Positions 1 through 11,985 of a stretch of DNA of 64,000 nt are shown here, piece by piece (the stretch's first letter is position 1; every line of letters starts with the position of its first letter). Below the pieces are notes generated by a model. It was not told the origin of the DNA. It saw only the letters and a program-made list of their open reading frames with translations, and made no database searches. Source of the DNA: Aplectana chamaeleonis. Lineage: Eukaryota > Nematoda > Chromadorea > Rhabditida > Cosmocercidae. The translations under genes were made by a program, and so were the position numbers. The stretch is taken from assembly GCA_029168955.1 (NCBI GenBank), contig JAPDOI010001747.1, positions 82,362-146,361 on the forward strand. Reading direction: 5' to 3'.

Positions 1-12
1 TTTCGGAGCCAA

Positions 13-172
13 ATTCCGGTCCGCAATTGTGGACTACGGTTATTGCATCACGCGACACGATGATAATTGTGCTGGGGGGAAAGCCGAATCGTGCCGGGAC
101 GAAGTGGTCCCAGCACGATTACCATCCTATTGCGTGATGCAACAGCCGCTTTCCGCAACTGCAGACCGGAAA
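13..172. repeat. Imperfect foldback hairpin at the window start
   Basis: The two halves are reverse complements with mismatches. The left arm (from 13) contains TTGCATCACGC and TGTGCTGGG, and the right arm (to about 171) contains GCGTGATGCAA and CCCAGCACGA. The outer bases CCAAATTCCGGTCCGCAATT recur at about 34940, so this belongs to the same foldback family as 34923-35204. It is a non-coding MITE-like repeat. Short ORFs across it are by-products of the palindrome. Confidence 0.6.
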
Positions 173-2385
173 ATAGTTCAGAGAGCGACAGCAAGAGTCC
201 AAAACGGACCCGTCGAGCATCCTCACGAGGCCGAAGATCTCAACATACGGGTCCACTGTATATAAGAACACGGCCCCCAAGAGACACACTGCTATTGACT
301 GACTACTCTTTTGCCTCCATTCATGGTCCAACAGAAATAATCTTATGACCGACCGCGGTGCAATAAGCTTTCAGTATTGTATTCCAATCACTAACAGAAA
401 GAGGTTCTTCTCTACAACGATTCATCAGTTCCGTACTACCGCTTAAATGTTGTGTATTAAGTGTGCTCAATTGAAATAAATTAATATAAATCTCTCTGCC
501 ATTGGCCCAAAAAGTTATGGAACAGTGGAAGAACACGTAGAATTCAAGAAAAAGCAGAAATCAGGCAGCTCATGCACTCTAAATACTCGAGGCAACCGAG
601 AATTCAATTATCGTCAGGACGGAGCGAGTCTGAATCGTGGAGCCCAAAAACTGAAAATTTCTGGGGAAAGAGTCCATAAAATTGTCCACACCCACTGTGG
701 ACTTGTTATCGTCCACTATAAGGACGGCGCTTGGCGGATCATTCAGAAAGAAATCAAGACGAATGATGCAAAAAGATTTTTGAAGTACGCCGCACCTCGG
801 ATAACCTTTGGTCGGATGTAAAGGTTCCCACCAGCGTCCAGCGCGGTTATGACCGGGCACAACGGAGAGAAAAGTTTTAGCTCAGAAAAGAAAAATTAGC
901 AAAATCGGGGAAGGAATCGCATTGATTTTGAGCTAAAATTCGACCTAGGGGCAAAAGTTCGTAAAAGATTCGAACATGTCTCCAAATCTTTGACCCTCGT
1001 GAGGAGGTCGCGGCTCCAAAGAGATCGGCCACAACGCCCCGCTAGCCCCCGTTCCCACTTGGAACAGGCCAAAAACACCCAAAACCACCACCATTTGTCA
1101 TTGCTCAGTTTAGTTCAGAGAAAACCCCCAGAGATCAGAAATACCCACGAAAGCACACCTTTCGAGAGACAGAATGGTTTGGGTGACACGGGAGCCGATT
1201 GGAAGATCCCGCTGATTATCATCCCAAAAGGACATCATAATAGCTGCTGTCAGTCATCAGGAAGAAATCATCCAAAAATGGTATCCCAGCAGAACTCGAA
1301 GTCAGCTCAAGGAGCGAAATTTTCAATTGTCTTCCTCAACTCCAAACCATGGGATACTTCGGACAGGATATGTATGTGGCCCTCTAAATGACTCGACAAT
1401 GATTCTGTGGATTGCTCAAATCTGAGTTCTCGAAAGGCGGACCAGCTTCTCCATAGCTACAAAGCTGATTGGGAAATTATTCTACATTCGTTAAGTATTC
1501 CTGCTAATCAGTACTCAAGTTCGAAATTATCTTGGCGACAGCTGCCGCGGCGGTTTAATTCTCAGAGATTGAGATTGAAACCGCCACGCCAGCCGCGGTT
1601 TGAATTTACACGTTTTTTTTCTCTTGAGGAAAGAGGCCACGGACCTAACCATATACGTATTAGATTACCGCAGGGTTGCGCCGAAGCTCGTATTACTTTG
1701 AAATTTTTCACTACGAGACCCAATGTCAAAGAAGTACATATAGGGATATAGTTTAGCTGATATTGTTAGGTACCGATAACTTTTCACCGGAATGTTTGGA
1801 GAAGCGCTCTCAAACGGCTGGATACTGACTATGCAATAAGCTCTCTCTACTGTATCTGATTAAAAGGTCAATCAATGATGGTACATCACGGCGGAACGAG
1901 GAATGAGTCAATGATAAATGAAATGTCTGTGTTAGCAGCAACCCTTGTGCAAATGTAAACAAAAACTGTCACTTGATGGAACCGCAGTCATAGGCCGCTT
2001 GATGACTTTCAAAATGGGAACATCACGGTTAGCAACAGGATAAAATTAACAATAACAACAGTACTCGGGAATTATCTTCATAAATACGAACCCAAAAAGG
2101 ATTGCAGTTGAACTCCTTTTAATGCCTACATGATGTCATATTCAGCACCCAATAAAGAGACTATACCGGGAAGGATTTATGGCATATTTTTACGATAAAT
2201 AGAACAAAGAATGATTTGCCAGTCACAGTTGACAGAAGGCATCAGAGCTCACATTAGCTGTAGTATATCTATGCAGATATGTACATACGTCTAAACAAGG
2301 CGGCCCTTAGTTACGCTTGCGCGGTCTTCCGAGGTGCGTGCGATGATTTTTCAAAGATGTTGTCTTCATTCGATGCAGTTATATG
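173..2385. other. Non-coding stretch, no supported gene
   Basis: I see no conserved protein motif, RNA gene or clear transposon end. There is one short GC-rich hairpin at about 1546-1593 (GGCGGTTT facing AAACCGCC). The ORFs are short, overlap on both strands and look like chance. Confidence 0.5.
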
Positions 2386-2626
2386 TACAGTTGACCGCAA
2401 TGTTAAAAGGACATGGTGCGGTTGCGGACTCGCACTAAATTACGGTAGAATCTGGCACATTGCCAGATTTCGTCATCGATCGGCGCCAACCGTCGTCTCT
2501 CTGCTCACGAGAATATCAGCTGTGGCGCCGATCGATGACGAAATCTGGCAAAGTGCCAGACTCTACCGTAGTTTTAGTGCGAGTCCGCAACCGCACCATG
2601 TCCCTTTAACATTGCGGTCAACTGTA
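2386..2626. repeat. Long near-perfect inverted repeat (foldback element)
   Basis: The left arm is 2386-2488 (begins TACAGTTGACCGCAATGTTA). The right arm is 2523-2626 (ends ATTGCGGTCAACTGTA). The arms are about 103 nt with few mismatches, and the spacer is 34 nt. The segment GTGGTGCGGTTGCGGAC also recurs just outside at about 2661, suggesting a second partial copy. A 211-residue ORF (2279-2914) crosses the palindrome and is not a credible gene. Confidence 0.85.
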
Positions 2627-3554
2627 CTCACTCACAGTCCACCACCCAGGAAAAGAATCGGTGGTGCGGTTGCGGACAATACACTGATTAAACGGTGGAT
2701 TTCGTGGCGCCTTCAGTTTCCGGAGAAATGGTCCACGCCTACTTTTTTGCCCACCTCAAACCTAGCCAATACGTCTAAATTTCCCTCCCTTTCCGGAATC
2801 AAAAGAGTTGCTGGCCAAGGAGAAAAATCCTCACCAAAAAACAGATTTCAATTTCTGGTAGTTTCTGAGATATCAATGCTTAAAAAGGGCGATTTTGGAC
2901 ATTTTCTCCAATAATCTTCGCTTTCCCACAATCAGCTGTTATTCACGTGTGTGGTCTACTTGCTTTCCTTGCTTTTAGGATGTCTTTGTTCGGTGCATGT
3001 TGGTTTCCTATCGCTAATAAGTGTTGAGCGCGATCGATGTGTATGATTTCTGCGAGCTCGGAAGCTTTTTTCATTTCAAAGTTTGAGTTAAACATGGAAG
3101 AAAAAGTAGAAGCCACTTTTCATTCTTTTTGTGTTCAAAGACATAGTACGCGCAGAAAACCGTATTTTATTTTCTCATGCTTCTGTTAGCTTGGCCTATC
3201 TAGTGAACGAAAATGTCGAAAGAGCCCATGAAAAACATTCATTTGCAGAGATAAGTCAATCTGAACACACTGCAAAATTAAAATTGGGTTTCGCGCCAAA
3301 ATCATTTTTGAAGATTTTCTGCATTTGGAGTTTGTGCCGTAACTGTTTTTCATGTTGTTTGACGGTCGCATCAATATTCTTCGAAAAAGTGGTAGATGAC
3401 TGCTGAGAACTGGTGGCGGATCTTCATTTTTGACGCCTTTCAACCTCATAACCTTACGTTTTTGACGCGCCAGAGTTTGCCGGTGTGGTCTATTGGGTTC
3501 ATTCCTGAAACTGAACCTGAAAATGGGGAGTGGTCTCCAACGCGAACGGTGCCT
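2627..3554. other. Non-coding stretch between repeats
   Basis: No recognisable gene or RNA. It contains the partial palindrome copy at about 2661-2680 and otherwise AT-rich unique sequence. Confidence 0.45.
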
Positions 3555-3558
3555 TTAG

Positions 3559-4042
3559 AGGCAGTGTTCACGATGATTTTCTTCCCTGAGTATTCCACTC
3601 AAGATAATGCGTCGGCCACCAAGGATTACCAAAATTACGAAGAAACGGCGGGAAACGCACTAAAACGCCTTATTTCAGTTAGATTATTTCCTGGTCTGGA
3701 CTAGTTGTCCGGTTGTATGATCATCTTAGCGGTGGTTGTCACCGATGAAAAATGGGGTAAATAGGAAATGGAAGGACATTTTTTGCAAAACAGTATTAGT
3801 TAGGGTCCGAAGCAAAGAACTGAGCAATAGTAAGTGGAGAATTTTAAAGCACGGATCCACAAGAGATTTCATTGCCACCACAAACAGTTTCAGTTAGAGT
3901 AAAAAGGCGGGGTGAGAGTAAAGGATTTCGTGTCCTTCCGATGCGTTTTTCTCAATTTCTTCGTCATTTCAGTTCTACCCGGGGGTCAAACAATCGATTT
4001 ACCCATTAATCTCAAAATTGAAGATTATCGTGGACACTGCCT
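3559..4042. mobile_element. TTAA-type MITE, AGGCAGTGTTCACGAT family
   Basis: The left end is AGGCAGTGTTCACGATG at 3559. The right end is the reverse complement, ATCGTGGACACTGCCT, ending at 4042. It is about 484 bp, close to the other copies at 6961-7444 and 7449-7936. The flanks TTAG and CTAA each differ by one transition from the TTAA duplication seen in younger copies. No protein is encoded. TTAA target choice is known for piggyBac-like transposases, so mobilisation by one is an inference. Confidence 0.7.
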
Positions 4043-5635
4043 CTAAGTAAGCAGTGCTGAGATACATCCGTTGTCGAACGCTCTATACAAAACTGTTCAC
4101 TAGTGAATAACTCCTGGTTCTGTCCTAACCTACCGTCTATGTACTTTGTGTTTTGAGAGCAACCACATCACCGCCTTTTTGCCGAATGCAACCTTCCGCC
4201 GACGTTTGACTAAAATTTATTGAAGTTAAAAGAAATGACGAAAGTTCACCCGAAGCTTGGTGCGGTTCCGGATCTTCAACACTGGCACGAAAAAAAAGTT
4301 TTCAGAAATGAGTTTTCAGAAATTTTCATTTTCCTGCTTCATTTAGAACTAGTTAGCCTTCTTTAGGTAAGTTTCAGTTGAAACTCGACTTACATCGCAT
4401 ACAAGTGCCGACGATTATTCGAATGATTCATAACATTTTGCGGAAACTTCAATTTTTGAGAACCTGATGCCTCTGAGTTAACATAGTATGAATGCTACAA
4501 TGAGGTTCAAATGATGAACCATCTTCACTTTAGACATCAGGCTGAAATCGATAAGAAAATCTCGTTTCTGTAGTTATCCGATTTTTTTCCGGATAACACG
4601 TATAGTCTTCACTCCTGAATAAAATATGGACCGCCACAATGATCGAGTTCTGAAGAAGACTCAGAGGTAGAGGACCTCCATCGTAGAACTTTTGGAATGC
4701 GAGTTCAATAATGTCTTGGGAAGGACTCGCCCATTCGAAAAAATCTTTGCATTTTGTCAAAGTTGACATTTGAAAAACATCTATCAAGAATAGATAAGCC
4801 AATGACAGAGCTTTTCGCAAGCTTGATACGTCGACAACTGTGGCGCAAAGCCGTGGAGCCGAGTATCGACTGCGGTGATAAACTTTTCTTGCTCCAAAGA
4901 CTCCTTGATACTTTCCGTTTCCAGAGAAGTCAGTCACAATTTTCAACGTGAAAAGCGGAAGTGTGGAGAGAGTTTTCGAAAATCATTCATTTTTTATTAA
5001 TGTGTGCACGTTTTGACGGCTTATTAGGATTGCTTAAATATGTGGCACTACACATTTTTCAAGAACTGCTTAATAAGTGCATTGATAACACGGTCTCTAA
5101 GGACAACCGAACAGTGAACTGCTTATCGAACAGTCCATCAAAATGAATCACAAGGACAGACATTGCCTCCACGATGTCCTAACAAATTTTAAAGGATGGT
5201 TATGGGGAGCAAAAAGATTCCAGTGGAAAAACACATATTTTATGGAAAAATTATTCATATATTGGAATGCCAAAAAGAAACTATTTCGTACCGAGGTTGA
5301 GCAAACAAAGCTCTTCAATGTCGTTTAATAACAGCCTTGATTAAGATAATTCCTCAAGGGCTTGACAACGCTGTTAGTTTACCCTGCGAAATATGGAAAG
5401 CCCGTTTCTTGACATTATCGACTCGGTAATACCGATTATACCATTCTTCCTGTAAGTAAGTGCTAAATCAAACGAAACAAATACAAGTTCGATGGAGCTA
5501 GGTCAGAGTTGTACGGCGGATGAAATCTCGCAGTTGATTTCTTCAAGTTTCTGTTGTCACTCTGTGACAATTTTTCGACTTAAAACGGAAATGTATGGAG
5601 CGTTAAATGCATTTGCGAAAACGATTATTTGATTT
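4043..5635. other. Non-coding stretch, no supported gene
   Basis: AT-rich sequence with overlapping short ORFs on both strands (longest 138 codons at 4530-4946, minus). None shows a known motif or coding-like conservation. Confidence 0.45.
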
Positions 5636-6430
5636 GATTTATTACGACGCATAAGAGAATCATGCGAAAAGGTAATAATAAGATAGAATACAAGTAAAGC
5701 GTTCAAGTCGTCGCAGATTAAAAGATGCTCACTAGGAAAGTTAGCCTACACAACTCAAGCCACAAAACTGCTCAGCAGCTTGGATTAAGCGAAGCGCTCG
5801 AAAACTTCCTCGTTTCGCTAATCGAACTCATAGGCGCATTGTAGGCCGACGCTGCCCTGACACAGAAATAATGTGCAATATAGTTTTTGGTCTATTTAAT
5901 CTTATTTTGAAGCGAGGTCCTCTTGTCAAAGATCGACAAAGCATAACAAATTGCAAGAACCCCTTCACTCTGAAATTCAGAAGCCTTTATACCATGCAAA
6001 CATCAAAAAAACCTTCTTCTAAACTCCAGTAATGCGGGCCTAAATAAGCGATTACTCGCCTTGGAGCTGGGAATCCGACTGTATTTTAGCCCATCCCTCC
6101 TGATGAAAAGTTCCCTGGTGAAGTTATTCTGACACTTTTCTACACTATCAATATGTTTTCTTTTACACGGATTGGAAGCTGTGGTCCCACACTCTAAAAT
6201 TAGTCAAATAACAATATTACAGGCCTTTATTAGCGTGGTGTTCGTGGATAGGGCCTTGAATAGACGAAAAGTACGCAGAAATGAATTACTCTGGATATTC
6301 GCGATATGTTTCGAAAAGTCCAATTTGCGGACATATTGAACGCCAAGATCTTTCACGATTTTCACTGACCCAATAGCTTGATTTTCCAAGACATAGCTAG
6401 TATCAACCTCCGAACTATCCAACCGCAGAT
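5636..6430 (-). pseudogene. CR1-like LINE fragment (3' part of reverse transcriptase ORF)
   Basis: On the minus strand from about 6420, the frame reads VKIVKDLGVQYVRKLDFSKH and then RTFRLFKALSTN. This matches the post-palm region of CR1-like reverse transcriptases (DLG...L.F..H followed by a conserved alpha-helical stretch). Further 3', across frameshifts, come pieces similar to VQNSFTRKLFIR and to an RRRFF segment. The 3' end near 5640 carries a short ATTTG-like tail. It lacks the endonuclease and the catalytic palm, so it is a dead 5'-truncated copy related to the longer elements at 19.1-25.0 kb and 53.2-55.5 kb. Confidence 0.6.
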
Positions 6431-6956
6431 GTACGGTTTTGTGAGGTGCTCAGGATGACTGCCGCTTTTTCTAACCACTGCTGCGCAGCTGGAATTGCAT
6501 CTCGAATTCTGTCACAATCAGTAAAGGAGTCAAAATAGTGTCTCTCGCCTCCTTATGCAGTTACAATGTGTACTGTGTCGATCCAATCTGCCTGTTCCAG
6601 GGAGATATCAGTGTTTTTAAAGTCTCGCAAAGACATACATAAGGGTACCGCGAAGGGCGATTTTCAGCTTGTTGCTGGAAAATTTTAGGATTTTTCTCAA
6701 AATTTGTATCTGGCGGGGGGGAAGGCTATTTAAAGGCAGCCTACACGCTTGAAAATAATATCAATTTTAAGGAATAAATCGAAGGTCTGCAGCTGTTAGT
6801 ATTGAAAAATGACGGAAAACTCTGAACAAAATCGATTGAAAAATCGAGGTATAATGGTTCTTTCTGTATTGGTCCGGAAGTGGGCGAGTTACACCGCATA
6901 GGCCAAAACAGCGAAGCTAGCGACAAATTTGTTAGGATAACGACGCTAATACCCTC
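6431..6956. other. Non-coding stretch
   Basis: No gene or repeat boundary recognised. Confidence 0.4.
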
Positions 6957-6960
6957 TTAA

Positions 6961-7444
6961 AGGCACAGGACACCCAAGAAATTTATTTTTAGACTTCATG
7001 CTTATCTTGGAGAGAGTCACACGCTGATCACAGTAGTATCTCTGATATCGTTCAAGGCCCCCTTTGGACAGAGTTATGGCCCTTCAAAGATGCCTAGATT
7101 TTGAGGGTGAAAAATTGGTGGACGAGTTGTCTCAGACCTGTATTTCTCTTCATTCGCAATCGTTGCGTGAGAGGAAGCCAGGATAAGGAGACAGTCCGGT
7201 AGTGGACTGAAGAACGACGACTTGTTAGAATTCATCCATCCATCGAGCCGCTATCGAGTTCAAAAATCTGTTAGGGGGTCGGGCCTGTGGTGGTGAGCGA
7301 AGGGGGTCGGGCCTGTGGTGGTCGCTTATATCTCGCTTGTTTGGAGGAATTGAGATCTCGCATTAAACACGTGTTATACAGGAGGGGTCTACTACACAAT
7401 TACATGAAAATCTCAATATTCATATCTGAGGGTGTACTGTGCCT
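6961..7444. mobile_element. TTAA MITE, first of an abutting pair
   Basis: The ends are AGGCACAGGACACCC at 6961 and the reverse complement of AGGCACAGTACACCC ending at 7444. They are flanked by TTAA at 6957-6960 and 7445-7448. Inside there is a tandem pair of the 22-bp sequence starting AGGGGGTCGGGCC (7273 and 7301). It shares internal blocks (GAGTTATGGCCCTTCAAA) with the next element, so both belong to one superfamily. Confidence 0.8.
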
Positions 7445-7448
7445 TTAA

Positions 7449-7936
7449 AGGCAGTGTTCACGATAAGAATCGTTTTTCTGCTTTTCCGCCTATGTTGAAG
7501 ACGGTCCCGTGCTGATTCCAATGATGTTTTTGGAATCGTACAAGGCCTTCTATGAACGGAGTTATGGTCCTTCAAAAATTGAGCCAGGGAAGCAGGGTGG
7601 ACGAGTTTACCGAGGCTTGTAACTACCGTCTTTTGCAGCCGATGTATGCGAGCTGACCTGAGTAAAGAGAGAAGTTGGGAATAAAAGGAAGAACGGGGCT
7701 ATTGATCAGAAACCATCGCTCATCTCACAATCTCGAGCATTCATTTGTTCACGTCGAAGGGCGTGGAAAGTGCATCTGGGGTGCGACGAGCTGACGGGTG
7801 TCCAACTTTGGGGCCGTAGGGGACCGTTCCGAGCTAATTTTTCTTAGTTTTTTTTTTCAACGTTAGGGTTGCGATAGGCCCCGCAGCTGCCGATTTCCAC
7901 CAAAAAACAGACGGTTTTTTATCGTGGATACTGCCT
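7449..7936. mobile_element. TTAA MITE, second of an abutting pair
   Basis: The ends are AGGCAGTGTTCACGATAA and the reverse complement of AGGCAGTATCCACGATAA. They are flanked by TTAA at 7445-7448 (shared with the previous element) and 7937-7940. The 488-bp interior is homologous, in reverse orientation, to 35576-36024, including a block around CGATGGTTTCCGATCA. Non-coding. Confidence 0.82.
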
Positions 7937-8039
7937 TTAAGTCCTTCACTAAAACGCTTACGCCGTTAGAAGCGTAAAAAATGAGCCTAAATTACAGTAA
8001 TCGAGCAATGAATATTTGTATCAGGGGGCGGAGGCCGTA

Positions 8040-8061
8040 GGGGGGGGGGGGGGGGAGGGGG
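8040..8061 (+). repeat. Homopolymeric G tract
   Basis: Sixteen Gs, one A, then five Gs. The run could form a G-quadruplex and is prone to length error in sequencing. Confidence 0.9.
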
Positions 8062-8214
8062 TAAGGATGATTTCGTAACTCAGTACGGCTCAAATATGGT
8101 AATTTTAACTCGTATTCGAAGCTTGAAACCTCGTGAGCGTTTTAGCAGAGCTCGTAAGATCCCACTAACGTATCTATTTCAACAACTTTTTCGAGCGTTT
8201 ACGCTGCCTTTGAG

Positions 8215-8720
8215 GTGCCGAACACGAATCTGGGGTCCATTTGTCGATAACTCAAGGTTTACTGCATTTAGGCTACGGTAGCATAATGTCTTTCTGCTTC
8301 GAAAATCTACAAGTGGGCGTCCAATTCGTGTTCATCACCCCAGGTTATCCCCAAACAAATGTTTTGAGCCTAATCGCATAGTTTTACAAAACTGCAGTAT
8401 ACCCACAGCAATCTGTCCAAAATTGATGAACTGACCTCAAATTCGTGTTGAGCACCCGAAATAACCCCCTTAAGAAATCTTGAGCCGTATCTGTTGTAGC
8501 ATTTCGAAAACCGTCAAAAGCCGGACTTGGCGCTCGAGTCTTGCTCCCGACGGGGAGTTCTGAATAAGGTACGTTGAGGACTTCTGAGAATCGACAAATG
8601 GACTTTATATTCAAGATCAGCACCCTGAATATCCCCATGAGAGAATTTCAGATCAAATTCAAGACTTTGTCTTGAACATTTACAGAACCATCAGACTGAA
8701 ACAAGGTAAGCGCTACACCA
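8215..8720. repeat. Ancient degenerate repeat with period near 120-170 bp
   Basis: Similar blocks recur at about 8318 (CCAATTCGTGTTCATCACCCC), 8438 (CAAATTCGTGTTGAGCACCC) and 8611 (TATTCAAGATCAGCACCCTG), each followed by a TATCCCC or AACCCCC block. Copies are too diverged for firm boundaries. No gene. Confidence 0.4.
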
Positions 8721-8947
8721 ACCACGATAAATAGTGGGAAAATGCATTATGTCGTCCGTTGCCAGTTCAGAGTCCGGAAATTCTTTTTTTTACTACAACG
8801 CTTTCCGCGAGGGGAGTTCTTTTAGGAGTTGAGCGCGAAAAAGGACCGTCTTTAGATTTTCGAAGGATTACGGGATATTTAGGAAGGAGTCTTACGGTAG
8901 CGACCGTCTTGAGCTCGTCTCCTTAGGACCAGCAGCTCGGGTGGGAT

Positions 8948-9258
8948 AGGGGCCCTCTACAAACCCAAGGAGGAGTTGTCACGCCTTTTGCGGCCGTAAT
9001 TCCACTCCGGACCGCTTCGCTTGAATTGAATAGCGTTACGTGTCAGGTGACTGTCGTAATTTATATCAGCCGCAGAAAGGTGGGGAAACGGGGGATCAGC
9101 GGTGCATGCGATTAGACGGACGGGGAAAGAGCGACGCGCGTGATTGGACGAACACGGAATCCCCCCCCCTCTTGCAGCTGCAAAACATTACGACCATCAC
9201 CCTTACTTGTCGAATTGCGGAAATAGGACAACTCATCCCTTTGTGTGTAGAGAGCCCC
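8948..9258. mobile_element. MITE of the AGGGGCTCTCTACACAC family, older copy
   Basis: The left end reads AGGGGCCCTCTACAAACCC followed by AAGGAGGAGTTGTC. The right end (to about 9258) is the reverse complement, GACAACTC...GTGTGTAGAGAGCCCCT. The interior block ATTCCACTC(C/G)GGACC also occurs in the younger copy at 13499-13654. No clear target duplication is left. Confidence 0.6.
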
Positions 9259-11178
9259 TACTCAGAACTTTCCAGCCTAGGTTGTTGCGTCTAATTAGCC
9301 CGATTCCTTGTTACATGCGTCTTTACAGGGTCGAAAACGTCATTTCTTGTCACTTGCACGTATGAAAGACGCAAGTAACATACGAGGGGGCGTGTATGGT
9401 AAGTGCGTCTTTCGGAAGAGACCACAATGACGCAAGTAACAAACCGTTTAGACGCAAGAAAGCTACTCAAATTGTTTATGACGAGTGCGTCTTTCACAAT
9501 TTCTCGTCGATAACCACTACATTTCACCTTTCCCCGATAAGTTCATGTGTTTTGCTGATAAGAAAACTTTCTCAGATTTTTATTTTGTTCGTGATTCTAC
9601 TAACTATATTTCAAAACAAGGCGGTAGCGTACGACTGCTGTCTTGTGTTTACTGAAGTCGGCACATTGATCCTAGACATGACTTTCACACATCCTGGGCT
9701 TTTCAAGTATTCGCGGTGTTCGTGAAAAATAAGGAAACCGCGGAGCTGTAGACGACGAGTATACTCGTCCGCGTGTACATTAACGCTTTGTCGGCGTCAA
9801 ATCTAAAACTCAAAATCCACATATTACATAGAAATTCGTGCGATCCGCAATTTCACGCCCTGAAATTCGGTTTGAACTTACATAGGCAACCTGATTCTTT
9901 CTGGTATACAGCGCAGTGCAAAAGTATAGGTCCACTATAAATTTCGCATTTTCGCTAAATTACGATTCGCGCTTCACGAAAATACAAAATTCAGTTACGA
10001 ACAGTTACGTGTCCACGGTGAATATCGTCTCCCTAACTTCGTCGAAAATTAAAACAATCGGTAGCTCACTGCCGCATTAGAGTTAAAAACGTACAGAAAC
10101 GGGTCTAGAAGAGCACTATGAGGCTATAATTTTTGCGTTTTCCGCGAAAAAGGCAAACAAGCGTTTTTGGCGCCCTTTTGCCTTAACTCTGTTCATGATG
10201 GTCAATTTGAGAATCCGAAGAAATATTTGGAATCAGGATCGAGAGTACTCTCTTTTAGCATTTGCACTATTTGACATACTTTGTACAAAGCATTTAAGCG
10301 TAACAGCATGGACAGATTCGCTCATAAATGCTTTGATTGCGAAATCGCGATTCGGGTTGATTGTTTCTTGTTTAATTTTGCATACATATCTTGTTGAATA
10401 GGGAGCCATAAGTTATTCCAGGAAAAAGAGCACACGATGCTGATTCCCAATATCTTGTTAGATTCCCAAATGGACCCTTCTGAACAGAGTTATGGAGAAA
10501 AAGAGCGAAAAATGTTTTTCAGCGTTTTCTTTGTTGGCCAAAAACGCCAAAATAATGGCCGGTATGGCAGTAACAACGTTTCTCTGCAGTGAGGTATCTG
10601 CGTGCTCGAGGTATGAAACAATCTTCCTGAGGAAGGTTAAATCTCATAGTTATCTGTAATAATCTCAATGTCATATTGTTTTGTTATTTTATTTGTTAAC
10701 TGCAAGAACGCAGGAACCTTAAGCTATCCATTAATGCACTTGTCGTAGTCAGATATGAAGATAATTTGTGTTTTTGCTCACGAAGATTGGGCCGTTGCCG
10801 TAGTTATCATCATGCACGTGTTGAACATTGATTGCAAACTCACGCGATGTACGGCGCGCCTCATAAGGGCAAGTCGTTGCTACTTGCAATAAATAGTTCT
10901 TTGGTCTCTCGCGTCCACAACCGCCGCCGTGACGAGGGCTCCGAGAATTTCAGTGTATAGGGCACACCAACATAGGGTAGGGCGCCTGCGAGTTCAGCGT
11001 TTGTTACATGCGCCTTCGATGTAAGGCGCCTGCGTGTTCAGCGTTTGTTACGTGCGTCTTTGAGGAATGATACATGCGTCTTTAGTTCTAGGTATTTGCG
11101 TCTTTATGGTATGTAGCATGATGCTATCAGACTACATACTTATAAGGCGGAAATAGCTAGGCTGGAAAGTTCTGAGTA
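9259..11178. mobile_element. 1.9-kb non-autonomous TIR element with subterminal GCGTCTTT motifs
   Basis: A 22-bp perfect inverted repeat, TACTCAGAACTTTCCAGCC + TAG, occupies 9259-9280 and 11157-11178. Its outer TA could be the target duplication. Just inside each end, the motif GTTACATGCGTCTTT or its complement recurs several times (about 9310-9510 and 11003-11110). That resembles the subterminal transposase-binding repeats of cut-and-paste elements. The left part also holds a block like the Tc3-type end (GTGCAAAAGTATAGGTCCAC at about 9916). No transposase frame is present. Confidence 0.6.
10981..11068 (+). repeat. Two-unit tandem repeat of about 44 bp
   Basis: GGCGCCTGCGAGTTCAGCG at 10981 is repeated as GGCGCCTGCGTGTTCAGCG at 11025. 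Both continue TTTGTTAC(A/G)TGCG. It lies in the right subterminal region of the 9259-11178 element. Confidence 0.75.
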
Positions 11179-11369
11179 TCCAGTTCGGGTCGACCTAGTA
11201 CGCATTGTTACTATAGAGGATTATGAGATTCCAACAATACATGTCTATTCGCCAGATCCCGCGCTCTAGGCACTCTCTTGTTACTCAGGTACTAGAGGGT
11301 TTTTAGGCCCCACTATGGTCAATATACTACCACTCAGTAAAGATCGCGTTGAAGTCTCATGGCACTTCG

Positions 11370-11985
11370 TGAGAAGTATCCTCTATTTCGGAGTGAGATT
11401 CACCGCTGTCGATCACGCGCGTGTGCGCGCGTTTGCAGCTTCTTCTCCCCCCAAACTTTCTCGCTCCCTCTCAGGGTCAAGCGGGACGTTGCGTAAATTT
11501 TCGAAATCGGAGAAACCTCTCCACCCCATCATTTTTTTCCAGAATCCGTATTTTTTGCTGCCCCCCCCCCTCCCGAGCGACGATTTATTTATGAAATCGG
11601 AAAAAGCGATTTTTTGGATATTCGGGCCGTTCGGAAAACCAAAATAATCAATATATTTGATTACTAAAGCTGCCAGAAGCCGAAAAATTTGTTCAGTAGT
11701 CGGGCTCGAGCGTCTAAAACCAACCTTAGCAATGCAATGCTACGATTCTCCCCTTTAATCACCAAAAATATCGAGAATTTTTGGGATACCTTCGCCAAAT
11801 TTTTTTTGATCTGAAATTTTCGCAATCCCCTCTAAGTTTCACTTCCGGGTCAAAATTTTTGCGACCCTCCCGCTGCGAAATTTCGCAACCCCGCTTGATC
11901 CTGCTGTCTCTTTCCTCACTCCGAATGCGCACGCGAAGGAAAAAACCAAATGTGTATTCGAAATGGAGGATACATGTGTACGGTG
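11370..11985. repeat. Degenerate inverted repeat
   Basis: Blocks such as GTATCCTCTATTTCG (about 11377) and CAGGGTCAAGCGGGACGTTG (about 11477) have near reverse complements around 11965 and 11900. This looks like an old foldback element with a C-run inside (about 11562). The ORF at 11315-11647 lies across it and has no motif. Confidence 0.45.

Noticed and set aside
1551..1600. Spliced-leader RNA gene (GGTTTAATT match)
   Set aside because: Only nine bases match the nematode SL1 start, the rest differs, and no donor site or Sm site follows.
2279..2914. 211-codon open frame
   Set aside because: It spans a long palindrome, has no motif, and the symmetry explains the lack of stops.
11315..11647. 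110-codon open frame
   Set aside because: Lies in a degenerate inverted repeat with a C-run and has no recognisable domain.
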